Below are positions 35,096 through 43,249 of a stretch of 51,929 nucleotides of DNA, in pieces. The notes under the pieces were generated by a model, which was not told the origin of the DNA, ran no database searches, and saw nothing but the letters and a program-made list of their open reading frames with translations. Source of the DNA: CAYOXD01 sp964407825 (GTDB lineage: Bacteria > Desulfobacterota > Desulfobacteria > Desulfobacterales > JAFDDL01); the NCBI GenBank assembly GCA_964407825.1, contig CAYOXD010000008.1, forward strand, positions 1-51,929, given 5' to 3'. Numbering within the stretch: the stretch's first letter is position 1; each line of letters opens with the position of its first letter. The translations under genes were made by a program, and so were the position numbers.

Positions 35096-36424
35096 TTACA
35101 GGACGTTGCCCGCCAGGTCGTAGGCCAGGGTGTCAAAGATACGCACCTGAACGAATTCACCGATGGTGATCATCTCCTGGGGGGCTTTTACGTGAATATA
35201 GGTGGTGCCGTCAACCTCTGGGGCCTGAAGGGCGTGCCGGCCTAGAAAAAGATTCGTCTCCAGCTGCTCCTCGACCAGTACGGTCAGGGTCTGGTCCAGG
35301 AATTTCCCATTTGTTTCTTCCGAGATTTCCTGCTGGCGCCGCATGACCCGGTCCAGCCGGCTCTGGACGATTTTTTCCGGTACGTGACCGGAAAGACGGT
35401 GGGATGGCAGGTCCTCGGCATCCGAATAGGCAAAAGCGCCGAGGTGGTCGAACCGCACCGCCTCCATGAAGGATATCAATGCATCCACATCCGCCTCGGT
35501 TTCACCGGGAAAGCCCACCATTACCGTGGTCCGGAGGGCTGCCTCAGGAGCCAGTTCGGCAATGGTGTCAAAGAGGCGCAATAGGTCCTGTCGGGTATAT
35601 TCCCGGCCCATTCGTCGCAGCACCCGATCGCTGGCATGCTGGATTGGCAGATCAAAATAGGAGCAGATATTATCTCGCTCTGCGACGGTCTTGATCGTGG
35701 CCGTATCCAGCCGGCTGGGGTGGCCGTACAGGAACCGGATCCAGATGTCCTCGGAAAGGTCCGATAGCGCCAGCAGCAGACGGTTCAGGTCTGCTGGCGG
35801 GGTCAGATCTCCCCCGTAACGGGTGGTATCCTGCGCCACCAGCACCAGTTCCCTGACGCCCACACCGACCAGGGATCGCGCCTCTGCCACCACGTCTGCC
35901 AGGGGGCGGCTGCGATGGTTGCCCCGTAGCTTGGGGATGATGCAGTAGGTACAGCGGCCGGCGCATCCCTCTGCGACCTTGAGATAGGCCAGATGAGGGG
36001 AGCTGAGGACCCGAGGTGCCTGAGCCGTTTCGAGTGTGGTCCGGTTTGGATCCGGCAGAAGGCATACCCCCTGGGGAAGCGAATTGCGAACGGCCCGTTC
36101 GATCTCGTCGTACGCACCGGTGCCGAGGAATACATCGACTTCGGGCAGACTCTCGGCGAGATCTTCCTGGTAACGTTCCGGCAGGCATCCGGTCACGATG
36201 AGCCGGCGGCACGCTCCGGTTTTTTTATAGGCTGCGAGGGCCAGGATGGTATCGATGGATTCGTTTGCGGCCGCTTCGATAAAACTGCACGTGTTGACAA
36301 GGATCACATCGGCCGCTTCGGGGGATTCAATGATTTGCCAGCCGCTCATACGGAGCCGGCCGAGCATCATTTCACTGTCCACTTGATTCCGGGCGCAGCC
36401 TAGACTGACAAGATGTAGTTTCAT
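35096..36424 (-). CDS. rimO: Ribosomal protein S12 methylthiotransferase RimO
   Basis: RimO is a radical SAM enzyme that methylthiolates an aspartate of ribosomal protein S12. The 442-residue protein has the three N-terminal cluster cysteines C10, C46 and C80, and the radical SAM motif C154-x3-C158-x2-C161 (EGCAGRCTYCIIP). A C-terminal TRAM domain follows. The opening MKLHLVSLGCARNQVDSE distinguishes RimO from MiaB. ATG 36424 was chosen over an in-frame GTG two codons upstream; neither has a strong ribosome site. Confidence 0.94.
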   Translation of the reverse strand: MKLHLVSLGCARNQVDSEMMLGRLRMSGWQIIESPEAADVILVNTCSFIEAAANESIDTILALAAYKKTGACRRLIVTGCLPERYQEDLAESLPEVDVFLGTGAYDEIERAVRNSLPQGVCLLPDPNRTTLETAQAPRVLSSPHLAYLKVAEGCAGRCTYCIIPKLRGNHRSRPLADVVAEARSLVGVGVRELVLVAQDTTRYGGDLTPPADLNRLLLALSDLSEDIWIRFLYGHPSRLDTATIKTVAERDNICSYFDLPIQHASDRVLRRMGREYTRQDLLRLFDTIAELAPEAALRTTVMVGFPGETEADVDALISFMEAVRFDHLGAFAYSDAEDLPSHRLSGHVPEKIVQSRLDRVMRRQQEISEETNGKFLDQTLTVLVEEQLETNLFLGRHALQAPEVDGTTYIHVKAPQEMITIGEFVQVRIFDTLAYDLAGNVL

Positions 36425-36551
36425 ACGCACTAGTCTTGATGGAAAAAGGATTTAATTCGAATCTAACATCGTATGGGCCAGCCTTTGAATTGTCAATTAC
36501 AAATCCCGGTTCGTTCAGGGCAATCGCATGGAACCCAATGGCGCCCTCCCT

Positions 36552-37559
36552 TCACCCGGAGACCGGGCCGCCGGCGTCACCGATGGCATTTTTCCCCTTG
36601 GCTTTGATCTCGAACATGGCCTGGTCCGCCTTGGCGAGCATAGCCGTGATGTCCGGGGCATCCTCTGGAAAGGTGGACACTCCGAAGCTGGCATGGAGAT
36701 GGATGCCCTGCCCAACCTCGGGCAAGTAGGTGGTGGATAGCATACGGGTCCGGATTTCATTGGTCTTTTCCAGCGCCCGTGCGTGGTCAAATCCGGGAAG
36801 CACCACGACGAACTCATCCCCGCCATAGGCGACGGCATAGGTGGGTTCTTCCAAACAGCTCTGCAGGGTCCTGGCCACCTCGGCCAGCGCCCGGCTGCCG
36901 TTTAGATGGCCGTGGGTGTCCACAACGTGTTTGAAGTTATCGATATCCAGAAAAATAAGGGAAAAGGCGAGTCCCTTTTCGCGGCTTTCGATGACCAGGG
37001 CGTCCATGGCCTGATAGAGATAGCGGGTATTGTACAGGCCGGTCAGGCTGTCGTGTATCGAAAGCCGGCGATACTCTTCCCTGCTACGTTTGAGTTCCTC
37101 TTCCACCTTGATGCGCTCCTGGATTTCAATCCTGAGGCGATCGTTGGCCGCTCTTATCCGCCTTCTCGACCGATACAGTTCCAGGTGTGTGCTGACACGG
37201 GCCTGGAGTTCAGCCCCGTTGAACGGCTTGGTCAAGAAATCCACCGCACCCATCTTGAACCCCTGAACGATGCTCTCCGAGTCGTTCTTGGCCGTCAGGA
37301 AGATGATCGGCGTATCCCGGTTGGCCGGGTTTTCCCTGATCCGCCGGCATACCTCAAACCCATCCATATGGGGCATCATGATATCGAGCAGAATCAGATC
37401 GAACTGATGGGCAAGGGTCTGCTCGAGGGCGGTGGGGCCGTCCTGGGCAAAGGCCATCTGGTACCCGCTCTTTTGCAGGATATTGGCCGCCACCTGGATG
37501 TTCTTGGGAACATCGTCGACGATCAGCAGTTTGTATCGGGTGTCATCCTTCAGATCCAT
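36552..37559 (-). CDS. Response regulator diguanylate cyclase (REC-GGDEF)
   Basis: A 335-residue PleD-like protein: receiver domain with phospho-acceptor D59 (ILLDIMMPHMDGF), a helical linker (about 125-165) and a GGDEF domain with intact GGDEF at 246-250 and LDIDNFKHVVD. It should make c-di-GMP when phosphorylated. The product-inhibition I-site (RxxD) is absent: residues 237-240 read E-E-P-T. So activity may escape feedback inhibition. It overlaps the hybrid kinase gene by 17 bases and is the last gene of the TonB-receptor/YfiR/kinase operon, making it the likely output. Confidence 0.9.
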   Translation of the reverse strand: MDLKDDTRYKLLIVDDVPKNIQVAANILQKSGYQMAFAQDGPTALEQTLAHQFDLILLDIMMPHMDGFEVCRRIRENPANRDTPIIFLTAKNDSESIVQGFKMGAVDFLTKPFNGAELQARVSTHLELYRSRRRIRAANDRLRIEIQERIKVEEELKRSREEYRRLSIHDSLTGLYNTRYLYQAMDALVIESREKGLAFSLIFLDIDNFKHVVDTHGHLNGSRALAEVARTLQSCLEEPTYAVAYGGDEFVVVLPGFDHARALEKTNEIRTRMLSTTYLPEVGQGIHLHASFGVSTFPEDAPDITAMLAKADQAMFEIKAKGKNAIGDAGGPVSG

Positions 37560-39849
37560 GGCTCTTATCCGTCCTGTTTTGCGCGTACCAAGATTTGATG
37601 GTTTCCGTCATGCGGGGAAAGGCATCCAATGCCGTATTCATTTGTTCCACATCGAAGTGTTCCACATGGGCGCCCAGGGTATCCCCATAGGTTTTCAGGA
37701 TGTTAAGGTCAAACTGTTCTCCCAGGTCCTTGATTTTCCCGGCAAAGTCGCCGATATCCTCGAAAAACAGGTTTTTTCTGACCTGGGTCCACAGGCCCAT
37801 GTATCGATTATCGAGCTTCTCGATCACCTCCGGCAGGCGCTTGGGATCGATCGGGTCCATACCGATAGGCTGATCATCCATCTTGCCGCCGTCCTTGCGG
37901 GTGTGTGCAATGAACCGGGTTAATTCATGAAAGAGCGTCGACTTGCGGATCGGTTTGGTCAAATACCCGGCAAATCCCTGCGCCATCATCCTCTCCTTTT
38001 CCTCCGCCATGCTCGAGGCGGTCAGGACGATGACCGGTATCGAAGCGGTAGCCGGGTCCACGGCGATTTGTTTCATTGCCTCCAGGCCGCTCATCACCGG
38101 CATCCTCAAGTCCATCAGGATGACATCGGGTCTGTGCCGCTTGGACAGGATCACCGCATCATGACCGTTTTCCGCCTCGATGGGGAGCAGTTGGGTCTGG
38201 AGGAGAAATTCCTTCACCAGCAATCGATTGGTCGCCACATCGTCGACGATGAGGACCGTTGCCTGTGCGAACGTAATGTCATCGGGGTTGAAGGTTTCTC
38301 CCGGATCGGCTTTCAATCCGCCTGCGGCCACCGGCACGTGGGGTATGGTGATGCGAAACCGGCTGCCCCGGTTCTCCTCGCTCAGCAGATCGATGGTGCC
38401 GTCCATCATCTCCACCAAACGCTTGGTGATGGAAAGCCCCAGACCGGTTCCCCCGAACCGCTTGGTGCTTTGCCCGTCCTTCTGCTTGAAGGCATGGAAT
38501 ATCACTTGCTGATACCGCTTGGCGATACCGATCCCCGTATCCTCCACGGTGATGAAAAGATTGATGGCGCCGGGGCTCGGGAGGCGATTTCGATCTCTGC
38601 CTACGGTGACGCGAACGTATCCCTTTTCCGTAAATTTCATCGCATTGCCGATCACGTTGAACAGAATCTGCTTCAGCCGCACCTCGTCGAGCATGAGGCA
38701 ATCCGGGATTCCCTGCTCGATGTCGACCTTGAAATCGATTTTCTTCTGGGATGCCTGCAACTCGAAGATATGCCGGATTTCATCGAACAGTGCATAGGGG
38801 TTGACGGACTCATACTCCAACTCCATCTTGCCGGCCTCTATCTTGGACAGGTCCAGGATGCCGTTGATCAGCGTCAGGAGCCCCTTGCCGCTGGAACTGA
38901 TCGCCTCCACATAGCCTTTCTGCCGCTTGTCGGTAATCAGTGTCTTGAGCAGATCCGCAAACCCCAGCACGGCATTCATGGGGGTACGGATTTCATGGGA
39001 CATGTTGGCCAGGAACTCGCTCTTGGCGCGGTTGGCCGATTCCGCCGCATCCTTGGCCGCCTGTAGCATTCTGTTGGTCTTGGCCAGGGCCATGGTTCGC
39101 AGTGCCACCTGTTCCTCCAGGTGCTCCCGGTATTCCTGGAGTTTTTCATCGCGGGACTGGATCGCCGCCAACATATCGTTGAACCCGTCGATAAGAACGC
39201 CGATTTCATCGCTGACGCGTTTTTCCGCCCTGACCGAGAAATCCTTCTCTTCGGACACCTTCCTGGCGATCCGCGTCAGGCTCAGAATTGGTGCGGAGAC
39301 GACCCTTTGAAGGGATGCCGAAAGCCCCCAGATGATCAGAAACGCGAGGCAGAGTACAACGGCGAAAATGGCCGCCGCCTGCAGGGTCTCGATGTGTGTC
39401 CCGTGCAGATCGTATTGGATGCAGACCGTTCCGATCACCTCCTTCTCCTGCATCACCGGGTTGAAAATCAGCAGGTAATTGCCCTCGTAATACTGCCCTG
39501 GGGGGCGTACCTTCGGGATCGGAATGCGGCCCTTGACATGCTTGTCGATATAGGTCGCGAATATTTTGCCGGTACGGTCGTATATGCAGGCAAGCACGAC
39601 GTAGGGTTTCGCGTGCAGCGCCACCAGGTTGTTCTCCGCGGTCTGCTGATCGTTGAATACGATGGCGCCGATGCTGTTCATGCCGATCACCCGGGCCAGG
39701 CTGGTCAGATCGTTGCGGATGATCTTTCTTGAGGAGACGATATCCCTGTACATGAGGGCGCTGGAAGCAAACAGCAGGGCGGAACCGCTGGTGAGCATAA
39801 TGATCAGCTTCAACTTCGTTTTAATGCTCAGGTTGCGGAATGCGGCCAT
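37543..39849 (-). CDS. Membrane hybrid sensor kinase (CHASE8-like, HAMP, HisKA, HATPase, REC)
   Basis: A 768-residue inner-membrane kinase. TM1 lies at about 13-33 and the periplasmic domain at about 34-155, resembling CHASE8 (RDLTSL-type helix, GAIVFNDQQTAENNL, IYDRTGKIFATY). TM2 is about 157-178, followed by HAMP and a phospho-acceptor H285 in LANMSHEIRTPMN. The HATPase has DTGIGIAKR and GGTGLGLSIT. The receiver has D580 in ILMDLRMP. The last 100 residues are helical without a clear HPt histidine motif. It starts right after yfiR and overlaps the diguanylate cyclase, so a phosphorelay to that protein is likely. Confidence 0.9.
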   Translation of the reverse strand: MAAFRNLSIKTKLKLIIMLTSGSALLFASSALMYRDIVSSRKIIRNDLTSLARVIGMNSIGAIVFNDQQTAENNLVALHAKPYVVLACIYDRTGKIFATYIDKHVKGRIPIPKVRPPGQYYEGNYLLIFNPVMQEKEVIGTVCIQYDLHGTHIETLQAAAIFAVVLCLAFLIIWGLSASLQRVVSAPILSLTRIARKVSEEKDFSVRAEKRVSDEIGVLIDGFNDMLAAIQSRDEKLQEYREHLEEQVALRTMALAKTNRMLQAAKDAAESANRAKSEFLANMSHEIRTPMNAVLGFADLLKTLITDKRQKGYVEAISSSGKGLLTLINGILDLSKIEAGKMELEYESVNPYALFDEIRHIFELQASQKKIDFKVDIEQGIPDCLMLDEVRLKQILFNVIGNAMKFTEKGYVRVTVGRDRNRLPSPGAINLFITVEDTGIGIAKRYQQVIFHAFKQKDGQSTKRFGGTGLGLSITKRLVEMMDGTIDLLSEENRGSRFRITIPHVPVAAGGLKADPGETFNPDDITFAQATVLIVDDVATNRLLVKEFLLQTQLLPIEAENGHDAVILSKRHRPDVILMDLRMPVMSGLEAMKQIAVDPATASIPVIVLTASSMAEEKERMMAQGFAGYLTKPIRKSTLFHELTRFIAHTRKDGGKMDDQPIGMDPIDPKRLPEVIEKLDNRYMGLWTQVRKNLFFEDIGDFAGKIKDLGEQFDLNILKTYGDTLGAHVEHFDVEQMNTALDAFPRMTETIKSWYAQNRTDKSHGSEG

Positions 39850-40440
39850 TTATTCATTGTCTCCATGAACGATCTGGGCGGACACCAGTATTTGGGAACT
39901 CATTCTAAATCCCTTCCTGCGGGCGGCATCCACATTCACCTTGAAGCGCAGCTGGTTATTGTCCATGAAAAAATCGATGACGCCGCCCATGGCGGTAAAA
40001 CCGGGGATTTCTCCGATGGTCAGGATGCTTCGATTCCCCACCTGATCCAATATCCTGCGAATGGTTTCCCGGTCCTGGGTGGCGAAATAGAGAATGTGGC
40101 TTCTATCGAGGCACTGCCCGTCCTGATAGGCAACGACCTTTATGGTCCTGCCCTTGACGGTTTTTCCGTCCAGATTGAACAGAACATCGGTTTGCGGATC
40201 ATCGGAAACCAGACAGAGGATCAGCAGGCCCGGGGTGTCCTTGAAAGCCCCCTGGGGCCATGTTATGAAGTTGGCGAAATTATATATGAATCCGGCCTTT
40301 ACGGCATACTCGGCACCGGTGAGGGGCCCGGCCCAGGCCGACGATGACAAGGGGAGACAGAGCAGACAGTAAAGGAGGATAACGACCAGATGATGCGTGC
40401 AAAATTTGACCGTATGCCCTATATGGAAGGTCCTATTCAT
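39850..40440 (-). CDS. YfiR/HmsC-like periplasmic protein (DUF4154)
   Basis: A 196-residue exported protein with a signal peptide (about 1-38, ending AWA-GP). The mature part starts EYAVKAGFIYNFANFITWPQGAF, the DUF4154 signature (given only in part). In Pseudomonas, YfiR is a periplasmic repressor of the diguanylate cyclase YfiN (TpbB). Here YfiR lies between a TonB-dependent receptor and a CHASE-domain kinase, so it probably contacts the kinase sensor domain. The stop abuts the kinase ATG without a gap. Confidence 0.88.
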   Translation of the reverse strand: MNRTFHIGHTVKFCTHHLVVILLYCLLCLPLSSSAWAGPLTGAEYAVKAGFIYNFANFITWPQGAFKDTPGLLILCLVSDDPQTDVLFNLDGKTVKGRTIKVVAYQDGQCLDRSHILYFATQDRETIRRILDQVGNRSILTIGEIPGFTAMGGVIDFFMDNNQLRFKVNVDAARRKGFRMSSQILVSAQIVHGDNE

Positions 40441-40452
40441 GGCGCAGGATCT

Positions 40453-42519
40453 CTAAAACTTCCAGTCAATTTTGCCGTAGATGCTGCGTTTGACTTCGAG
40501 TGAAGAGAATTCCTCATGCCCCCTTTCTAATAGGTTCTGACCTGCCAGGGACAGTTCCAGAGATGGCCATGGCCGCCAGGCGAGCCGGGCGTCCAGCACC
40601 GTGTAGCTGCCGATGTTTTTTTCGGGCAGACGGCCGACATAACGGAACCACACGTCAAAATCGATGGTTGACGTGACATCCAGATACGAGCGGATGGAAA
40701 ATGAATGCCTCGGGTTGCTGCCTTGGGCGATCAGTTCGGCTATATTGGGGTCCGAGACCTTGTTTTCCTGCAGTTGGGTGTGCAGATAGGTGTAGGTGGC
40801 GGCCAGCAGCCAGTTGGTTCGAACCTTCCAGTCCAGGGCCGTCTCGAAGCCATAGGATTCCCCTGCGCCGTTGTTGTTGTAGACCAGATTGTAGCCCTCC
40901 GTGGCCGAGCCGCTGCCCTGCATCTCCAGTCCGATCAGGCGGTCGTAGTGATTGTAAAACGTGGTTGCGTCCAACCAGAGGGACGGTACGGGGGTCAGGC
41001 GAAGACCCAGCTCATAGGCGGTGAGTTCCTCGGAGCGCAATTGATCGTTGCCGTGGGTGACCACCTTTACCGGTGCATTGGGATTTACGGTCGGAAGGTC
41101 GATCCGGTCGGTGGTCTGGCCTTGCAATTCGAGGCGGGAGGGAACCCTTACGGCCCTTGAGATGGCCCCCCATATGGAAACCCGTTCGGCGGGGGTGTAT
41201 AGCGCCCTGATACTGGGTTGGATTTCCAGGTGGGTGAACTCGTTGTATTCGAATTTTGACCCCAAGATCAATTTTAGCGAATTTGGAAGGATCCGGATTT
41301 CATCCTGAATGAAGGTGCTCCACAGGTTCTGATTCAGGTGGGAGGGGGTCATGGAGACATTCGCGCTGTTGTTGAAACTGTCGGATATGAAACGGTATTC
41401 GAGTCCCCATACGATGTCGTGCCGATCCGCCAGGGTCAGGTGATTCTGAAAATTCAGATCCGCCGTATTGACGCTGCCGCTGCTGGGATCATAATCTTTT
41501 TCCGCGCGATCAAAATAGATCTGGGTCGTGGTATTGGACCGGCTCGAAATGTGATGCTGCCAGTTCCCCAGCAGATGCCATCCCGTGGCCGTGGAGGTGT
41601 CCGTTTCGTTGGACTGGGGGGAAAGCTGCCCAGGGAAGATGATGGAACTTCGCTCGAACTCCTTGTCATAACGATTGCTGTATGCTTCCCCCTGCAGGGT
41701 GACAGAATTCTGCGAGTGATCCGGCAGCCCGTGGCCGGGCTCCATGTCGATTCTGAAGCCGCCGCGTCCTGAGCGCCAGTTGTCGCTGGATTGTGCCTCA
41801 TTGGGAGAGGCTGGGGAGGGATTGAGGCCCACCCTGTCCAGCTTACCCCGGTTGAAGAATTTCCCGTATGCGCGATAGTAGGCACCACCGGGAAGTTTGC
41901 TCCCGTAGCGCAAGCTGGCCGATTGCTCCTCGCTTCCCCCCAGGACAACGGCCTGCCCGCCCTGGGTCTGATCGGCGTTCTTGGTGATGATGTTGATGAC
42001 GCCATTGACGGCGTTGGCTCCCCACACCGCCGCTCCCGGCCCCCGGATGACCTCTATCCTTTCAATATCCTCCATGACCGTGTCCTGAATGTCCCAGAAG
42101 ACACCGGAAAAAACGGGTGTGTAGACGCTTCGGCCGTCGATGAGCACCAGCAGATTCTGGGCGAACTTGCCGTTGAGACCCCGGATGTTGATGGCCCAGT
42201 CCGTGGCGGTAATCCGGGCCACATGGACGCCCGGGGCCAGTCGCAACGCCTCCGGGATGCTGGTGGCCCCGGATCGGCGGATGTCCTCCTGGGTGATCAC
42301 GTATACCGCCGCGGCCGTATCCGACACCATCTCCGGTTTTTTGGAGGCGGATACAATTACGACATTTTTGAGTTGTTCCAGGGAAAATTTTGTAAAATCG
42401 GCGGACTCGCTGTCCCGGGGCTCGGGCTTCGCCGCTAGGCTGACAGCCAGAGCGGGGGAGAAAAGCCATATGCAGACAAGACCTATCGTATAGAAGAAGA
42501 TCAGCGTTAAGGATTTCAC
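40453..42519 (-). CDS. TonB-dependent outer-membrane receptor
   Basis: A 688-residue outer-membrane beta barrel. A signal peptide (about 1-26) is followed by a short TonB-box-like NVVIVSASK. The plug domain is about 60-180 (VYVITQEDIRRSGATSIPEAL, IEVIRGPGAAVWGANAVNGVINI, quoted in part) and the barrel ends in an aromatic residue (KIDWKF). I chose GTG 42519, because the 54 residues encoded further upstream are not signal-like. The start overlaps a 17-codon upstream ORF (GTGA). The gene is 12 bp upstream of yfiR in the same operon. The absence of transport partners suggests a signalling rather than an uptake role. Confidence 0.9.
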   Translation of the reverse strand: MKSLTLIFFYTIGLVCIWLFSPALAVSLAAKPEPRDSESADFTKFSLEQLKNVVIVSASKKPEMVSDTAAAVYVITQEDIRRSGATSIPEALRLAPGVHVARITATDWAINIRGLNGKFAQNLLVLIDGRSVYTPVFSGVFWDIQDTVMEDIERIEVIRGPGAAVWGANAVNGVINIITKNADQTQGGQAVVLGGSEEQSASLRYGSKLPGGAYYRAYGKFFNRGKLDRVGLNPSPASPNEAQSSDNWRSGRGGFRIDMEPGHGLPDHSQNSVTLQGEAYSNRYDKEFERSSIIFPGQLSPQSNETDTSTATGWHLLGNWQHHISSRSNTTTQIYFDRAEKDYDPSSGSVNTADLNFQNHLTLADRHDIVWGLEYRFISDSFNNSANVSMTPSHLNQNLWSTFIQDEIRILPNSLKLILGSKFEYNEFTHLEIQPSIRALYTPAERVSIWGAISRAVRVPSRLELQGQTTDRIDLPTVNPNAPVKVVTHGNDQLRSEELTAYELGLRLTPVPSLWLDATTFYNHYDRLIGLEMQGSGSATEGYNLVYNNNGAGESYGFETALDWKVRTNWLLAATYTYLHTQLQENKVSDPNIAELIAQGSNPRHSFSIRSYLDVTSTIDFDVWFRYVGRLPEKNIGSYTVLDARLAWRPWPSLELSLAGQNLLERGHEEFSSLEVKRSIYGKIDWKF

Positions 42520-42566
42520 TTCGCCTGCATCCTGATTCGGCCATGCCGAATGACAAGGGCGTTCAT
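42516..42566 (-). CDS. Possible leader peptide upstream of the TonB receptor
   Basis: ATG 42566 opens a 16-residue frame (MNALVIRHGRIRMQAK) whose TGA overlaps the receptor GTG (GTGA). AGAGGG lies about 8 bases before the ATG. This arrangement could couple translation of the receptor to that of the leader. It is unproven and could be chance. Confidence 0.3.
   Translation of the reverse strand: MNALVIRHGRIRMQAK
42535..42551. promoter_or_regulatory. Hairpin just upstream of the receptor start
   Basis: ATTCGGC and GCCGAAT form a perfect 7-bp stem with a CAT loop, 15 bases before the GTG and inside the possible leader ORF. It could influence ribosome access. Confidence 0.4.
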
Positions 42567-42818
42567 GGCAAAACCCTCTCGGGTGGTGTGTCGGTCCAGG
42601 TCCCCCCCAAAGCGCATCACGCTTCGCACCGCCATCCGATCCAGCCATGTCGGAGAAGAAGAAATGAGAAATGGGTGTCATCGGCTGGACCCTCCAAGGG
42701 ACCGCATGCAGCTCTTATAATACAGAATGTTGTCATAGCGCAACAGCGGTGCCCTTGACAAGATCCCCTTTGGGCCGCATGATCTTTATTGGACTTCAAC
42801 ATGGAAGGAGGTTCGCCC
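42567..42818. other. Divergent promoter region, TonB-receptor operon / CxxC gene
   Basis: Gene-free stretch. On the minus strand TTGCGC (42738-42743) and TATAAG (42714-42719) are 18 bp apart, a possible promoter for the receptor operon. On the plus strand TATAAT (42716-42721) could be a -10 box for the small gene but lacks a matching -35. I checked for a c-di-GMP riboswitch and did not see one. Confidence 0.3.
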
Positions 42819-43055
42819 ATGGCACAGGCAACCGGAGCAAGTCAGAAGATTATCATGGATCTAGTCAATCTCAATACTTACAACGCCGAAGGCTGCGCCG
42901 CGTGCGGCAAAAAATTCGAGCTCGGCGAGACGGCGGTGGTGGCCTGCGGTGCCTGGGAAGGGGGGCCTAAACTCGTCCATGAGAGCGAGGCCGTGTTCGA
43001 TTCCCAGTCCGGGGGGTTCGTTGAAAAACGGTGTTATATAAGCCGGACCGCCTAA
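42819..43055 (+). CDS. Small cysteine-containing protein
   Basis: A 78-residue soluble protein with a C26-x2-C29 pair (CAACGKKF), then C43 and C72, which could together bind one zinc ion. It is not a family I recognise. The strong AAGGAGG seven bases before the ATG at 42819 supports this start over the upstream ATG at 42789. Flanked by the divergent TonB-receptor operon and topB; no functional link is evident. Confidence 0.75.
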   Translation: MAQATGASQKIIMDLVNLNTYNAEGCAACGKKFELGETAVVACGAWEGGPKLVHESEAVFDSQSGGFVEKRCYISRTA

Positions 43056-43080
43056 TCCGGCTCTTCCCGTAAGCCGTAAG

Positions 43081-43106
43081 CTGTTAGCCGTCAGCCATTG
43101 GCTGAA
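43081..43106. repeat. Hairpin and imperfect AGCCGT repeats
   Basis: TCAGCC-ATT-GGCTGA (43091-43105) is a perfect 6-bp hairpin, preceded by imperfect copies of TAAGCCG/TTAGCCG. It lies downstream of the CxxC gene and could be its terminator, although no T-tract follows. Confidence 0.4.
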
Positions 43107-43249
43107 TGCTTGACCTTGCCCGTAGATACACGCTTTCGGAGACTGCGCTTACTTGTGCGTATGTTTCTGATAAAGGATATAGGAACCCCCGCTGCAAAGG
43201 GGAGCGATCCTGATTCGGGATGCCGCTGTTCAATCTGATCCGGCGCCAT

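Noticed and set aside
42567..42740. c-di-GMP riboswitch upstream of the receptor operon
   Set aside because: I looked for the conserved GEMM core and tetraloop receptor pattern and could not find it.
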